From Saksenaea vasiformis B4078 (taxonomy: Eukaryota > Mucoromycota > Mucoromycetes > Mucorales > Saksenaeaceae): a stretch of 64,000 bases of DNA. The position numbers and the translations under genes are program-made. Below the pieces are notes generated by a model, which saw only the letters and a list, made by a program, of their open reading frames with translations, was not told the origin of the DNA and did no database searches. The stretch covers positions 1-64,000 of the forward strand of contig JNDT01002247.1 in assembly GCA_000697055.1 (NCBI GenBank), read 5' to 3'. Positions within the stretch are counted from its first letter, which is position 1; the number at the start of each line of letters is the position of its first letter. Below are positions 10,651 through 24,178 of this stretch, one piece after another.

Positions 10651-12820
10651 TTTCCACAACGACACTTCCCTAAACCACCATCTCCTTTCTATTTTTCCAC
10701 GTCTTTCAACTTGAGGACATCTTTTATGTTTTTGATGTAAGCTGCAGCTAGCTTCCTATTGTACCGTAGATACGACCGTCATGACGCAGATTTATGAGAG
10801 GACGGTAGGCCAGACCCGCCTAATCGATCACGTAAGAACCAGGCAAGCAAACTCCATTGCACATACCTACAGCGCTCTAAATATACAAGTGCCTTTTGTA
10901 ATGAGAAGCGACATTTGATGTTGTAAGGGTACCCTTCCTTTCCTTGCTTTAATGAAAATCCGACTGCAGTAACGGGATCAAACTGTTTATGCAATTACCA
11001 TTAAGACCGGCAGTAAAATCATACTGAAGAAAGGATGAGTTACTTACTTAGCAAAAATATACTGCGAATGAATACCCGGAAAGTGCAATGTAGTTACCGG
11101 TTACATTCGGCTGTTTTTATAATCGTGATTTTGCAGCATTCAACTGAATGACAGGACTGCATGACATTCGAATGAGCTAATGCCCTTTGCAATAAGCATT
11201 CGAAATGAGAGATCACTCCAATACACTCACCCTTCTTCCTGCTTCCTTGGTAGGCAGTGCATTATCTTTGCGAGTGACATAACGCGCTGAGGTTGATTTC
11301 TCAAAAGGCCTTCTAAAAAGGCCGTTTTTTTTCCTTTTCGTTTTTTTTCCTTTTCGTTTTCTTTTCTCTTTCGTTTACATCTTTCTTTTGGTAAGTCGTT
11401 CTTCTATTCTTTATACTTCTTGTTGTGCTCGCTGTCGGAGGCCAACATCATCATCATGCGTTCTTGTTGTCCTGGCCAGACATACCAGACGTTGCAAAGA
11501 GCTGGCCACTCTTTGCTGATGATGCCGACAAAAGATCTTTTCTTTTGTATACTTGTTTTCTTTTATACTTCTCTTCTCCTCTCTTTTTTATTTCTTATTA
11601 TTTTATTTCTTATTCTTTTTCAACTTTATCTCTTATCTCATTCTTCCTCTTTTGTCTTTATTACTGCTTCCCTCATTTTCTTATTCACTTGCTGCGGCGC
11701 AGCAACTCGATAAGTCATCTTCCAAAAGAAATCGTTTTTTTTTACATGTTCTACAGTTCCCGTAAACACGCGTATCTCATGTTTTTAACGCGTTTCTGTT
11801 TACTTGAACAAGGTATGCTTTATGAATCGATCGATCATTTATTCTTTTTCTCATTAACTCTCATTTCGGATTCGCATGCACTCTCAAGCGGACAGTCTCC
11901 ACTTACTGGTCGGGCCCTGAACATTCCACCTTGGTCGAAGTAAGTAGATTGGATTGATCCTTTCCAATCATTGACATGTTATTGCAATCATTCACGATCG
12001 CGTCGGTGTTATGCAAACCGCAAATGCCGAATCAAATTAAGTACGTTTTTGTACTGTTTGTTTCACACGGTGTAACTCAACTGTTATAGTTTACGACTCC
12101 GAGGCAGGTACCATCCATCCATCCTTTTTCCGCTTTGCTTCTGGCGTCAGAATTTGCATAGTCTACTGAGTCTCCACAATCGGTCTTCCTTTTCAAGGTA
12201 TGTTTTGTATGTTTATTTATCTATTTTCTTTTTTATTAATCACTTGTATACGCTCTCGATCATGGTGCGGCGAGTAGATAACAACTCGCTGTACTTTGTT
12301 CATGCTTTTTTTTTTGTAGAGACTCAGGACTATGCAAACCCATGGCCGTGACTTTACACCATCTATATGCTGCCAGTCCTCCATTGGTCGTCATCCAGTA
12401 AGTTATGCGTCACCGTGACGAATTTCCAAAGTCGCCCTTTAGGACCTTCGTCCTTTTGGCTGAACTGGTTTCTGAGGAGGAGGAGCTGGTCAGTAGGTAA
12501 CTTCGAGAGAGGTTATCTTGCGCATCGTCTTAGGATTAGCGGATTCCTGTCCCGGGATGAAACTTCACAATCCTTTGGCGATTATGATTATGGGATTTCG
12601 CGTGTCCATTGGATTGATCAGGCTCCTTTGGGTCGGGTATCGGCTTCCCGGTTTTTTTTCCGGATTGGAGTTTCAGCTGACTGGTTTTCACCTTATGGAG
12701 TTGGCCAACACGCGCGGGTCGGCCATGTTCCCAGGGAGATATCCTTAAACTACGTGGCAGCGTGCGTTCTGAGGACAGTCAGTCCGGAGTAACTGTTCTT
12801 GGGGTATTCGCCTGACCGGC

Positions 12821-12890
12821 TTTCTCCATTGAGTTCTCTCCATTGAGTTCTCTCCATTGGGTTCTTTTCATTGAGTTCCCTTTATTGGGC
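12821..12890. repeat. Five copies of a 14-nt tandem repeat
   Basis: Units based on attgagttctctcc, with the fourth and fifth copies diverged (attgggttcttttc, attgagttcccttt). Confidence 0.8.
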
Positions 12891-13524
12891 TAGCCTGCGC
12901 AAGTCTCAAGACTTTGGTCTTGTGGGGATGGTAGGTTCCCAGAGATGATTCTTTAAAATACCTCCGTTTTAGCTGGCTTTGCCTTGAAAGTCGGTTAACG
13001 TATGTTCCTGTGGGTCCGGTCTACAGGGTCAGACTGGTTCTAGGGGCTGAATCATCTGGATAGCTTTCACTCCGGTGTGTTGGCCGACATGCGCTTTAGA
13101 GCTTGACGTATGATTAGTTGGGTGTATGCTCTTCTGGTTGTGCGCTCCTGGTTCGAACTGATTTGCATGACGCCAGAGATTCATTTCTAAAGTTCGTGCA
13201 CAATCGCTGGCTCTTGAGGTAAGAGTTGGCAAACCCCGGCACGGTCCTGATGGCATTTGCCTGTTGGGCTGGACGACGTCCACCTTGGTTCAGTTGGTGT
13301 ACGGTGCTGGCTCTGTGGGGGCCATTCCGGAGGTGGGTTGAATCCCGCCAACGATCAACCCACGGGTTCCCGATGCATCCCATGTCACGGCGATGGGATG
13401 ATGCCGCCGGATGAATGAATCGTTTGGCGAACGAGTTCAGCAAGACGAAAAACAAAACGAACAACAAGAAGAATAAGAAGAACAAGAAGGCGAACAATGA
13501 GGCGAACAAGCGTGGCGAGCAATC

Positions 13525-13576
13525 GTGGCGGGCAGGCGTGGCGGGCAGGCGTGGCGGGCAGGCGTGGCGGACAGGC
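13525..13576. repeat. Four copies of a 13-nt GC-rich tandem repeat
   Basis: Unit gtggcgggcaggc, four times, the last with one change (gtggcggacaggc). It follows directly on a purine-rich aacaagaag-type tract at 13440-13515. It is one of the few GC-rich spots in the window. Confidence 0.85.
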
Positions 13577-13689
13577 ATGCCAATCAGGGAGGCGAACAAC
13601 CAGCCGAGCAAAGCAGCGTAACGGGAAACCACAGTAGCGCAGTACCTGTTTCGGTCACCTTCTTTGGTAGCCTTTCCGTAAAACATAGT

Positions 13690-14125
13690 ATAGTCATAGG
13701 AAATAAAGAATTTTCGAATAAATGTTTGCATCAACTCGATGTCCTTTTGCGCTCAAGCCGAAGTGCATTTAGCGCTGGAAAGCGATCCGTCTTTGCGCGG
13801 AGAAATGGTTTGTTTTGCGTCAAATCCTAGGAATAGTTCGTACCTTGATGACTTGAGGCTTGCATTGGAAATGTTCATGTCAATGCTGCTTTCTTAGTAT
13901 TTCGTCGAAAAGCAGTGTAAAGATGTCTTAAGATAAGGAAATGTCTCACTGAAACAAGAAATCGTTTTTGCATTGAGGTACTTCAGCGATGGATTCCCAG
14001 TATCCCATCGGAAAGCAGTAAAAACGGCTTACGATAAGGACAGGTTCCACCCAAAGTAATCCATACTTAAACGAATGTACGAATTCTTGTTTTTTCTTTG
14101 GCTCTGTTCTCTTTAACATCCCCGT
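13690..14125. repeat. Dispersed repeat, copy C
   Basis: Contains ctcaagccgaagtgcattta, gctggaaagcgatccgtc, ggaatagttcgtacc, cccatcggaaagcagtaaaa, gataaggacaggttccaccc and tttggctctgtt in the order seen in copies A and D. Confidence 0.6.
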
Positions 14126-14639
14126 AACGATGTTTCTAAGCTATTTATTCAACAGTTCTCTAAATTATGTTGCATGAGTGTCCCTAAGAGGCAGACGCTG
14201 AGTATCCATAGCAATTCCCTACAAAAATTCTCAAGTGTAACCAAGATCAACCAGAGAGATCAAAGAAACGGCTTCGACAATATGCGGAAGATGGGGTCCG
14301 ATTTGCGCAGCAATTTAAGCGCCAATAGCAAGTGAAAACATTGCTGAACCGACCGCTGATCTAGCTTTTGTTAACAATATGAGAGCCCAGTCATCTGGTG
14401 GATTCAAATGGATGGAATGCTATGATCAAGGAAGCTGGAGGGCCGGTTCACCAGATACTGTAATCATATCACTTTGCAAAACGCATTTTGTAAGCACACT
14501 TTATAGCTCCATCGTCACTAACGGTTGACACTTCTTTTTTTTTCTCACTATGCTACGTTCTCCTATCTATCCTATATGCCCCCAAGAAGAATAAAAACTC
14601 TGTTCTCACCATTGGATGGATTTACTTGCTGCCAAGGAC

Positions 14640-15265
14640 GGATTTACATGGTCTTGAGTGAGCCTTTGCATCAAATGAATGTTATGTTACGTTCAAGCCA
14701 AATAACTTTTGCACTGGAAAGTGATGCGTCTTTGCACTGGGAAGTAAGCTATTCTGTGTTAATCCAAGTAATAATTCGCGCCTGGATAACCAGAGTCTTG
14801 CATTGTGGATACTCCATGATGGGTTCCCAGGACCCCATCGGAAGCGGTAAAAATGTCCCACGGTAAGGACAGGTTCCACCCAAAATTGATCCATATTAAA
14901 AGGAACGCGTCGTCATTTTTTTTTCTTTGGCTCTGTTTTCTTTATTACATCCCCGTTACGTATGTCTCATGGTTGATTGTTCAGGCTCATAGTCGTTAAA
15001 CTCTCAAAGTCGACCACAAGCCGTGCCGTTAAGGTGCGTGGCTGGCCCATGTCGAATGCCAGGAGCGCCTTTCGAGAGTGGGGGGGGGGTAAGTAAAAAG
15101 GCATCAAAACATCTTTCAGTTATTAACTGTGAATGCCATTTTATGCTGCTCCAATAAATTGAGCGTCCACCGAGGTCCAAATTGATGTAAGTAAACGAAT
15201 GGTTTTATTGCCATTAACTAATGACCGCATACTTTACATCTGTCTCAGCGCAAACGTGGGTCTTC
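14640..15265. repeat. Dispersed repeat, copy D (fullest copy besides A)
   Basis: Contains gttcaagccaaataactttt, ctggaaagtgatgcgtc, cgcctggataaccagagtct, ccccatcggaagcggtaaaa, ggtaaggacaggttccaccc, tttggctctgtttt, and in its right half ttatgctgctccaataaatt and tgatgtaagtaa, matching the right half of copy A. Together A and D suggest an element of roughly 600-750 bp. Confidence 0.6.
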
Positions 15266-15586
15266 AACGACGCATAGTTTATTTAGAGTAGCATAAGGTG
15301 GTGTTCAATAAACAGTACTTCCAGGAAAGAGCGTACTGCCCATATGCAGTCAGTTTAGCGCCGTTTGAGTTGTAATTTTTCGAATATTTTAAGAGCATGG
15401 TTTTGAAAATGGCGGATAATGGACAGGCTGAGCGAAAGCAACCTCAAGAAAAAGTTAGCAAGTCAATCACATTATTGGATCCAATTTCAAGCATTTTAAT
15501 AAAGGGAGAGGTCAGCAACAACAAAGAATAATAGGTAAAGGAAAGAAGAAAAAAAAAAGAGAGAGAGAGAGAAACAAATTACGTCG

Positions 15587-16848
15587 TCATGAGTCTATGC
15601 CTCCGACGACGGCACTATAAGAAGGTAAGTGTGCATGGCTATGATTGTTTATTGATAATGATCCAAAACCCGGAAGGCCCCATGTCCTTCTGGGGTCATT
15701 CTCATCACAGCGCAATGCAATCAGCAGTGCGGGATCATACGGCAGTGATCGCCATGTTTCTTCGTAAGTTGGCAACTGAATATTCATCACGCAAATAGTG
15801 ATCGGCAGCTCTACCCGAAACTGGGAGGGACATCCATCCATGGGCCAAAACAAAATGTCAAACTTGAGTTTATGCTGTACGCGCACAGCTTCGTTGCGAA
15901 CGTCACACTGGATATCTTCTGATGATTCAGGAACGTTGATACATAATGTCTTGCTCCATATGATCCCACGATTTGGACCGCGACTCCGCCTAAAACTGTC
16001 TTCACGGAGGTATCGAATAATCCGACCATGCCGCTTTGGTTTTCCTCCGAACCGGCCATGCACAGCACGACAGCTCATGTACTCTTTGAATGTACATACA
16101 AGATGTTTCAAACGGAGACCCTCTACTAGTGACTCCATTCGAACCCTGCTCAATCAAAACCGCAGTCAGACACACTAAAAAGAAAAGAGACTTTTTTTTC
16201 TCCTTCCTACCGGATGTGGATATTGTCTCCAAATGCATATGTTTTGGAAGGTATCGAGATCTCGTAATCCAGTTTATTCCTCCATCGGTCCGCAACTGCT
16301 GTTGGTCCTGTTAACGGTGCTTCGAGCGTGGGTATTTGCCGTGAAAGGTAGAGGGGTCTCTGAACTGTATAATCGGAAAATAGCGACGGTCGTATCACCA
16401 CCGCATAGAGTTGGTAATCGACAACATAATAGTTAGCTACTTGCGTTGATTCTGGTAGTTCCCCAGAAAGCGGAAGTTCAAAAGGAAAGGTATGATCCCC
16501 CGCATTGATTCTATAGGAAGTTGATCGAGAGGGTAAAAAGGACCATTCATGCTTGATCAATGGGTGCACCTCCCGAAAAAGACGTTCGTGTCCGTTTCCG
16601 GTTGCTGGTGACTCTTAGTTAAACGATTCTTACTCCTAAATATTCCGACCACACTTACGTTCGGTCCATTTCACTGTCATTGTTCCGGTAAACCGGAGAA
16701 AAATGGACTTGACAGTGGTTGGTTTCAACAAGTATAAGCTGAGGACACCACGTAAGACGCAACCCGACGACTCGGATCGATTGCCTCTCATCACCAAATG
16801 ATCACTTTCCAGGTGTATCTCTAAAGTTTGTCTTGTACTCGGTTTCAT
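15587..16848 (-). CDS. Arrestin-domain (ART-like) trafficking adaptor
   Basis: Three exons (16659-16848, 16211-16613, 15587-16148) separated by 45- and 62-nt GT..AG introns give 384 aa. The N-terminal half carries the arrestin-N signature (ESSGCVLRGVLSLYL, KSIFLRFTGTMTVKW, HEWSFLPS..HTFPFELPLSGELPES). The second half has the arrestin-C signature (LDYEISIPSKTYAFGDNIHI, LVCTFKEYMS). The C-terminus has QLPTYEET and LPSYSAVV, degenerate PxY-like motifs of the kind that recruit Rsp5/Nedd4 ligases. Fungal members adapt plasma-membrane transporters for ubiquitination and endocytosis. The start at 16848 gives a 384-aa protein, typical of short ARTs. Little can be said about regulation. Confidence 0.85.
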
Positions 16849-19453
16849 TAGCTAAGAGAAATAAGAAAAAAAGTGGGGAAGAAAGACGAATTTTTTTTCT
16901 TTTTTGCTTCTGAAAAGCTTAAACCTGGGTAGCGCGGAGACTATAAGATATGTCACGAGATGCCTAATTGGGCAAAGGCTTTGAATACTATGGTCACACG
17001 AATTGTGTGGGGTGACAAGACATCGTTTTCCGGACGCATCTTTCCTATTACCTGCGCCATCATCTTGAAAATCCATTCTTTCATATAGATGAAAAATTCT
17101 TAAAGTTTCAAATTCTTTGATCTACATTTCTTCTCCTAATAGCAGTGAAACATTTCCGATTGGACGTACCGTCGGGATTGATCCCAATTGATGGTATTGA
17201 TTTGCATGCCATGGTAATAAAATTTAGAGATGGCTCGTTCATTCTACCTTGGACCCTGCATAATTATTCCGCGGAACCTTCCATGTCTGTGCAATATCAC
17301 AGTAACTACGCATCTCGCTACTAGTTTATCCATTGTCGCTCGGAAAGAAAACTACTGCTTTTTACCGTGGCACCTTTGATACAAACAGCACGAAAAATGT
17401 AGAAAAAAAAAGAGAGGAAAAAAAAAGGCAGTTGTTTGTATTTAGGGACCCTCCGATTGATCCAGCATGGCTGAGTAGGACATAAATATTTATCGTATGC
17501 TATCTAAATAAATTTTGTATCCCACGAAAAGGTTAAGTTTATGTTAAGCAAGGCGGTCATTAGTACATAATTTCGAACAAGCGCATACCCTATGTACATC
17601 AACTCTCCCCCGTGGATGCAGAATTCATTCATGACCAGTAAATGGAATGATACTTGGGTGCTACCTGACTTAACCCCCAACCCCCAAATTTGAGAGTGCC
17701 TCACCTTTCGCCATTTCGGTGGATTAGCAGAACGGTCCATGCTTCCGATCATTGGCCAGTTTCCTTCTTTATGACAGTTAGTCTGAGTAACAATTTCAAA
17801 CAATCACAGCTAATCCTGTATGTACACTCAGCCTAGAACGCGAAGGAAGTGTTGTATATATGGGAAGCAAGACAGAGGACCCAAAATCTATGTGTGCCTT
17901 TAAACACCCACTCACATTTCGTTATTTCGAAATATTTTATGCGCTCTTGTTGCAAATTGAAAAGTCTACCACCAGTATGAGCTAACTCAATGTTCTTTTT
18001 GTTTATACAAAGAGATCTGCGTCTCTGCAAGAATCGTCCAACACCAAGGCGTGGTAATATCTACCTGACGCGAATGTTGCTTCGGGATCCTGCGCAGTGA
18101 GCTGTTTAAATCGAGCGATACTGAACAACCTGTACGTGTGTTGCATTTTATGCTATTGCACCCACGTTGTAGAGTGTCTATGCAACTTAACATGGAAAAT
18201 TCCCCTGCTTGGACCAGGAATTTGTTGCTTGTGGGTCTGTGCTGATTTACTGTTTATTACATGACGCTATGCTAAATAAATTCCGCGTTCATGAAAGAAT
18301 CAAGTCTGCGCTAAGAGAAAATAAAATATGCGTTGTTTATATATCATTTATGAGAAGAAGTATCAATTTGATTACGTGAAGTTCCATCCCCCCTAGACGC
18401 AAAATTTATTTGAATAGCATCAAAGAACCATCCACAATAAGTATGTTCACTTATACTCTGCTATCTTACCTTACAGGGTGTAATCTCAAAGCAGGGGTCG
18501 TGGACCGTGGCACATTCAGTCCAGCAGGCACACGGTATGAACTACATTTTTTTATAAAGCAGGTAAAAAGCAGGCGGAGAAAAAACCACCAGGAGCTACA
18601 AATGGAGAAGGTTGTCAGTATTAGATCGCCCAGTTAATAGAAGGACAAGCGCTTACAGAAACCTTATCCCCATCCAGGGCATAGGCACTCCGTTAGGAGA
18701 CGCTGGTGCTCGCCCATGGCAAGAAGAAAAACAAGAAAGAATGCTTGTGCAGAATTAAGTTAGTCATGAAGATCGAAGAAAGAACTATAGCACTTACAAG
18801 AAAAGAGAGAAGAAAAGAAGGAAAGGAAAGGAAGAAGCGGGAAGGAAAACGGACTAGCAAAGCCTGAGCAAAATAAAATTTAGTATGTGATGACCATTAA
18901 AAGAGCTTTAGCACTTACGAAAAGAAAATCGAAGGAAAAAGGGAGTGGGAGGGCTACAGGCTGAAATCTCAACGCAAAACCTTATCGGTTTTTAACAGGA
19001 GACTATTGTTGGTTGAAATGCTTTTACAAGCTAGTCCCAGACGACGTCTGTTAAAGCTCGAAGTAGATAGTAGCATTGTTCACCTTAGCACTCTGTCATA
19101 TGTGAGCATTCCGTACGTTACACAGGAAATAAATTTAATAGCGACAGGATAATGATACACATCTATTTTCACTGGATGGCTAGCATTACGCATCCGAGTT
19201 ATTGCTAAAATGTAGTCTGTTCTGTGATCCATTCAAACAATAAAGCGGCTAATTTACATAAGGCTTTTATAGCACTTTCTTTACAGCTAAAAGGCTTTAA
19301 GGATCTTGTCTTGGGCAAATAAAATAAAATAAGTTGCACGGCAAACGTGCGGGCATGATGGTAAAAAAAAAGTGGTTTGTACAGGAGTGGCAAAATTAAC
19401 ACATGATTGACAGTTCTCTAAGTGGATTGACTATATATGCAGACAAAGGGAGA
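16849..19453. other. Intergenic, no supported gene
   Basis: Minus-strand frames at 17504-17803, 17833-18030 and 17987-18193 have no recognised motif, and I could not chain them by splicing. 18.72-18.95 kb has purine-rich tracts (gaaaagagagaagaaaagaa). It may hold strongly decayed coding DNA. Confidence 0.4.
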
Positions 19454-22300
19454 TCAAAAACTCATCCATGGATCCATCAACACCTGGTCAATGGTGGGAC
19501 GCTGGCTTACTTGACGATCCAGCATCTTTCTTAAAATATCCATAGCACCTATGTGAGGTTGAGTATGATTGTAATTTCTACTTGGCTTTTAGATACCTGG
19601 CACAGGTACGTTTGGGATCCGTAAATCTCCATCCAAAATCTCATCCACCGAATAGAATGGCGTTTCTCGATAAATCAGTGTATACAGAAGTATTCCAAGA
19701 CTCCAAATATCTTGTGGAGGTCCTTCATAAGCTGTTCCTTTTAAAATTTCTGGTGCACAGTAATCAAGTGTTCCGCCAAATGTATCAAATGTGCGTGATT
19801 CACGAAAGTACGCCGCACTGCCAAAGTCGATAAGATAAGCAGTTCCTGATGCATCTAGTAGAACGTTCTCGTCTTTGATATCTCGATGGACGATGTGACG
19901 GTGATGTAAATGTTGCACGCCTTCTGCTACTTGACGGAAGATGGCTTTGATTTCTTGCTCAGTCATGTGCTCGTTCAATTCAATATAATCGAACAAATCC
20001 ATCACTTCGTCCTGGGTCTCCATGACTACATAGTAAAACTCGTCGTCTTCATAGTAGGTTACTACAGAAACAAGTTGATCAGTTACACCGTCAAATGCGC
20101 ACGCACGTACGCTTCATCGTCTTTTTACTGCTTACCAAGCTTGCAGCAATTCTTATGTGGGTTTTGTTGCAGGTTCCGTAAAATATGTATTTCCAGAGGA
20201 ATTGTCCCTGTTTTCCGATCCCTATGCAAAGCATAAGCGACATTTTCTTCATTTACTAATGTCTGCAATATACCTAATCCAAGAATCCACCACGATTCTT
20301 GATTTGACGATATATTTAATCACGAGGTTTTTCTAACATAGATCCGAATCAGTCGCCGTCAATTTTGGAACGCGAAAAAAAATATACCCTTGTCTCATCA
20401 TCTTTCCTATAAGCAAGTTTAACTGTCCCGTAAGCTCCCGTCCCTAAGGTATCGGTGATCACGTAATCGTCAAGCGGATGTTTTGTATGCACGGAGGTCT
20501 CGCTTGCTTCCGATATTTCGCTATCGATCTCAGTCTGAGCTGTGGTTTGTGTTTTCAGCCCGAAGGATGCCCATCTTCCTGGCTTCTTCGCTTTTTTTTC
20601 GGTCTGCTTGACCGCCGGCTTTCCATTGCTCATAACTACTGGTTCGCCACTACATAGTAATTTGCGATTGTCGTTGTTCAGTTTGAGGGACGTCGCCTTC
20701 CGTTTTTGTCGACTTGTTACTGCATGTATTCGGTCGTATGTCACCCAGACACCTATAAGCTCTTCTTCCTCACTTTCTATCCACCGCAGCTGTAGCTGTA
20801 CTTCAAAGCGTGATCCATCCCGATGAACAACAAAGATAGATGGCAACGTGTTGTTATTGTTACTGCTCAGCGTTTCCCGTTCTGAGAAGGTGTACCGGTG
20901 GTTTATCTCGGATAGTGCTCGCCGACATGCGCAGCTATTTACGATGGCTGTGCTGGAATTATAGCCTTGTTTTCTAAGTCTATCAACGATAGCTGGGAAC
21001 TGAGGAAGTATTTTTTCTATGTTCATTTTGTCCACAAGTTGCTGAGGTTCAAAGCCAAATAAATATTTTGCTGGGACGGGGTTGGTACTTTGAATCGTGC
21101 CGTCACTCCGAACTGTCACCATACCGGCTATGGCTGGTAACGAAGTAATTTTAATCACGTAATGTGCGTTGGATCCTAGATGTGCTGCAAGGTGGCGCTG
21201 AAAATTGATCATAATAGGGAAAAAAGCACCTGATTTCGATCGACTGCCATAGAATTTGAATGCTTCGATAGTCTCGGGAGCAAATGTTCCGAAGGATGGG
21301 ATAAGAGTGCCGATTGGTTTTCCGATAATTTCGTCCTCTTCGTAACCGTAAAGCTCTCTCATCATTCCGGAGACTTTAAAAACGGTACCCTGCATACATT
21401 AGTTCAGCAAGTGAACCATGAGCAAAGTTTCTTGTACCTTTTTGTCGACATAGGCTGATAATGAACTCTCGTAGATCTCCTCAAAGATCCATATGTAAAC
21501 TTTTTGTCCTGCGTCGTTTCGTTTCTCTTTTAGCCACAGCGATGCTGCCGCTTTTTCGCCGCTCATTTTGATGATGGGCACCTAAAGGAATATGGTGAAT
21601 AACCCCAGATAAATCGGTAGGTTGAGATCCGTACAACGGTGCCGCAAACTAACACTGATCCTGTATCGGGTAATTGGTTATCGTCTGGTAATAAGGTTGA
21701 CATAGCTCTGCGCTGCTGTAAGATTCCGGAGATTTTTTTTCGAAAAGGTGTCTCGAGTGCTTTTAATAGAGAAGTGCCAACATATGATTTGTCGATACCG
21801 AAAGAGAGACAGGCGATATCATTCAGCAACAAAATCGTTCCATTCCAACTCGTAGTAAAGATGGCCTGATTTTGCGGTAAGAATCGACTTGGCGTGTGAA
21901 GCGCTCGTGTATAGTGTGGAGAGAACGAAGTTGATGATTCTGCCACAGTCTGCTCGTTGTCATCCACTCGGCAGCAGTTGACCGTCTTCCGTCGAAGAAG
22001 CGAAAGATCATCGGAGTTGACATTGACACTCGCATGTGGCAAGTTGGTTTTCACGGGATGGGAGAAACGCCGATTGGAAGCTCCAAGTGTCCACTGGATT
22101 TGCTGAATATGGTCTAATGCACGCTCTAATCCACTTTTGTTACTTGTCCTTCGTGGACGGACAGGAGAAAAACTAAAGCTGTGCAACGATTCTGTGGCGA
22201 ACCTCGTGATGGCATCTTCCTCGTGCATTGTTAGTTGATCGTTTTGGCTATTCTCACGAAATCGAGTAAGGCCCGTAGATGTTAACTGGTCATCGGACAA
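19454..22300 (-). CDS. PAS-domain serine/threonine kinase (PAS kinase, Psk1/PASK type)
   Basis: Seven exons: 21635-22300, 21438-21581, 20388-21389, 20274-20332, 20136-20221, 19597-20061 and 19454-19548. The introns are 48-74 nt and phases all agree. The likely start is the ATG at 22228, giving about 814 aa. The in-frame sequence up to 22300 has no ATG and may belong to an upstream exon ending before ctgcag. Two or more PAS segments (VPIIKMSGEKAAASLWLKE.., MRELYGYEEDEIIGKPIGTL.., TNPVPAKYLFGFEPQQLV) precede a C-terminal kinase with Gly loop GTGAYGTV, Lys about 586 (VIKY), HRD at about 687-689 and DFG at about 707-709. The kinase ends at the usual PTIDQVLMDPWM region. PAS kinases sense metabolic state and adjust carbohydrate partitioning and translation. 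Confidence 0.92.
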
Positions 22301-24178
22301 ATAGCCATCTGCAGAACAAGATTTACTTTATAACAATTAAAACATGACCTTAGTGATGTTAGTCATATACCTAGTCATGTCGCTTGCTTCAGAATCGCTG
22401 CCGCTGTCTATTGTGTGAGTTATGCATAGAACACGAAAAAATATTCTTTTCTACGTTGGTAGACTCTACCTGGAGTTGCTAATTGCGTTGGCCACATTGT
22501 CGATTAAAAAAGAAGAGACAAACCGCATTTGAAACAGCCTGCAGTTTTTACGGGGAGAATATTTAACCGTCAATGCAATAAGCACATGCAGGATTTCATT
22601 GGCCAAAATGGTTTCCCATCGACTTGTGCTCGGTTTTTCTTTGTTAAGAGACTGATGTGTTAGTCTGATGAATGGGATATGTAGCTATCTATTTAAAGAA
22701 GTATCTTGAGAAATGTCGAACGGATAACGTCACGATTCCCTGGCATCCAGTAAAGGACTTTAAGTCTTAATTGTGTGATTCGCTCTGATCGCTAATCATC
22801 AAAGTGGTGCCATTTTCTAGTTGTCTTTATCCATCTGCTTCTTTTATTTCATTTTGTTTTTATTTCAATGAGAGATCAATATTCCAAGCGTAAGTTACAC
22901 AGCCTATATGAACCAAGGTAAAGTGAAGTTCTGAAACTAACGTTTGGAAAGTTCCAAGCCGGTCAGCTACTGCAAGGCAGTTATGAATCTATGTTCTTTA
23001 TAACATGACATGAAGCATGACATGATCCAAGAAAATAGTACCCTTTAGTAATTCCATTGTTCAAATTAGGTGCAAGGGCACTCAAAATCTTGGGCACCAG
23101 GTACTGTCAAATGCAAATCTAGCCTCCCCCATGAAAGAAGAAAAGACTTTCCGAAATTGTAAGGAATCATAATTAAGCACTATATCAGTTTCTTAACTTA
23201 CAACGGATGAGATGAACAAATATGAGCACATGAAGGGACACCGTTTGGTATTGGATCACATTTCTATTCCTCTATGCGCCCATCTCCCGTCGTGCTCACT
23301 GAACTCAATCCTATTGGACAGTTTGGTACAGTTGGCGACGGCAGCAGATTCTTAGTAGGCGAGACATTGATGACGCGAATTAGTGAGGCGGCTAATAGCT
23401 TAAGGCTGACTGATTTCAAAAGTTTTGTTTTCCATTCTTGCAGATGCTAAGATAGCCGCTGTGATGGAGAGAAGCGTCAGCTAAGCATCATTTTACATCG
23501 ATTTCCAGCCAATCTTGCTTTGAGGAGTAGCACAGATATCCTGCCGCGAAGATCTTCACATTTGCAAGAACTATTAGTATTGGTAATGCATGCAAATTTT
23601 GGTTGTGAGTTGAAAACATTATCATAACTTAACATTAAAGGAATACGCAGCATCAGACGACAAAAATCTCTGGCAGATATCGCGATTGATAGTGCTATGG
23701 ACCAACTCCGCCAGAAGATCTGCGTTATCAGCTCCGGAGAGCATCGGAACGATAGGAAGTATACTGCTTATGGAATAACACTTGGGATATCTTCTTACGC
23801 TTCTCAAGGTACTCCCGCGCAATTCACTTTTTTTTGTGCGTGGCGCTGACCTGATGCAGTGGATAAGCTCTACGAATGACCATGATGCGTTCTCTTGAAT
23901 ACTGTCATTTTGCACGTTCCGGTCGTTGCATCGTGGGAGTATATCAGTTGCAATGCACCATCGATGTGATGTAAAAGTATCTGTCTAAGATCGCACTCGT
24001 TCATCATAGATGGAGGATACTTTCCACTTGACTCTTTTACAGCATTTACCACAAGGCAACACATTCTTTTTCAAATAACCTTATTGCAGTCTGAATTAAA
24101 AAAAAAAGGCAGATTTTCATTATGAAGCTTGCATAATTTACATTCTACGTCTAATGTCATTCAAAGAGTAACTGAGAA
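22301..24178. other. Intergenic, possible upstream PAS-kinase exon and unidentified minus frames
   Basis: Directly upstream of the PAS kinase a good acceptor (tgttctgcag at about 22310-22320) suggests a further 5' exon, but I could not find one that stays open. Two overlapping minus frames at 23622-23915 and 23870-24064 have ordinary amino-acid composition but no recognised domain. The rest shows nothing. Confidence 0.4.

Larger units (their letters stand above)
11300..13620. other. Unresolved region with T-rich and GC-rich blocks, no supported gene
   Basis: 11.32-11.70 kb is T-rich with a duplicated ttttttttccttttcg. Two similar T-rich segments follow tatgctttatgaatc (11.81 kb) and tatgttttgtatgt (12.20 kb), reminiscent of introns. 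From 12.4 to 13.4 kb the base composition rises to clearly GC-richer DNA with recurring ttggccaacacg/ttggccgacatg words. Long plus frames (11425-11943, 12367-12792) and a minus frame (13114-13734) carry no motif I recognise. It may be an unknown repetitive element. Confidence 0.3.

Noticed and set aside
11420..11943. Hydrophobic ORF of up to 172 aa that looks like a membrane protein
   Set aside because: The hydrophobicity comes from a T-rich tract (Phe/Leu codons); similar runs occur in all T-rich stretches here.
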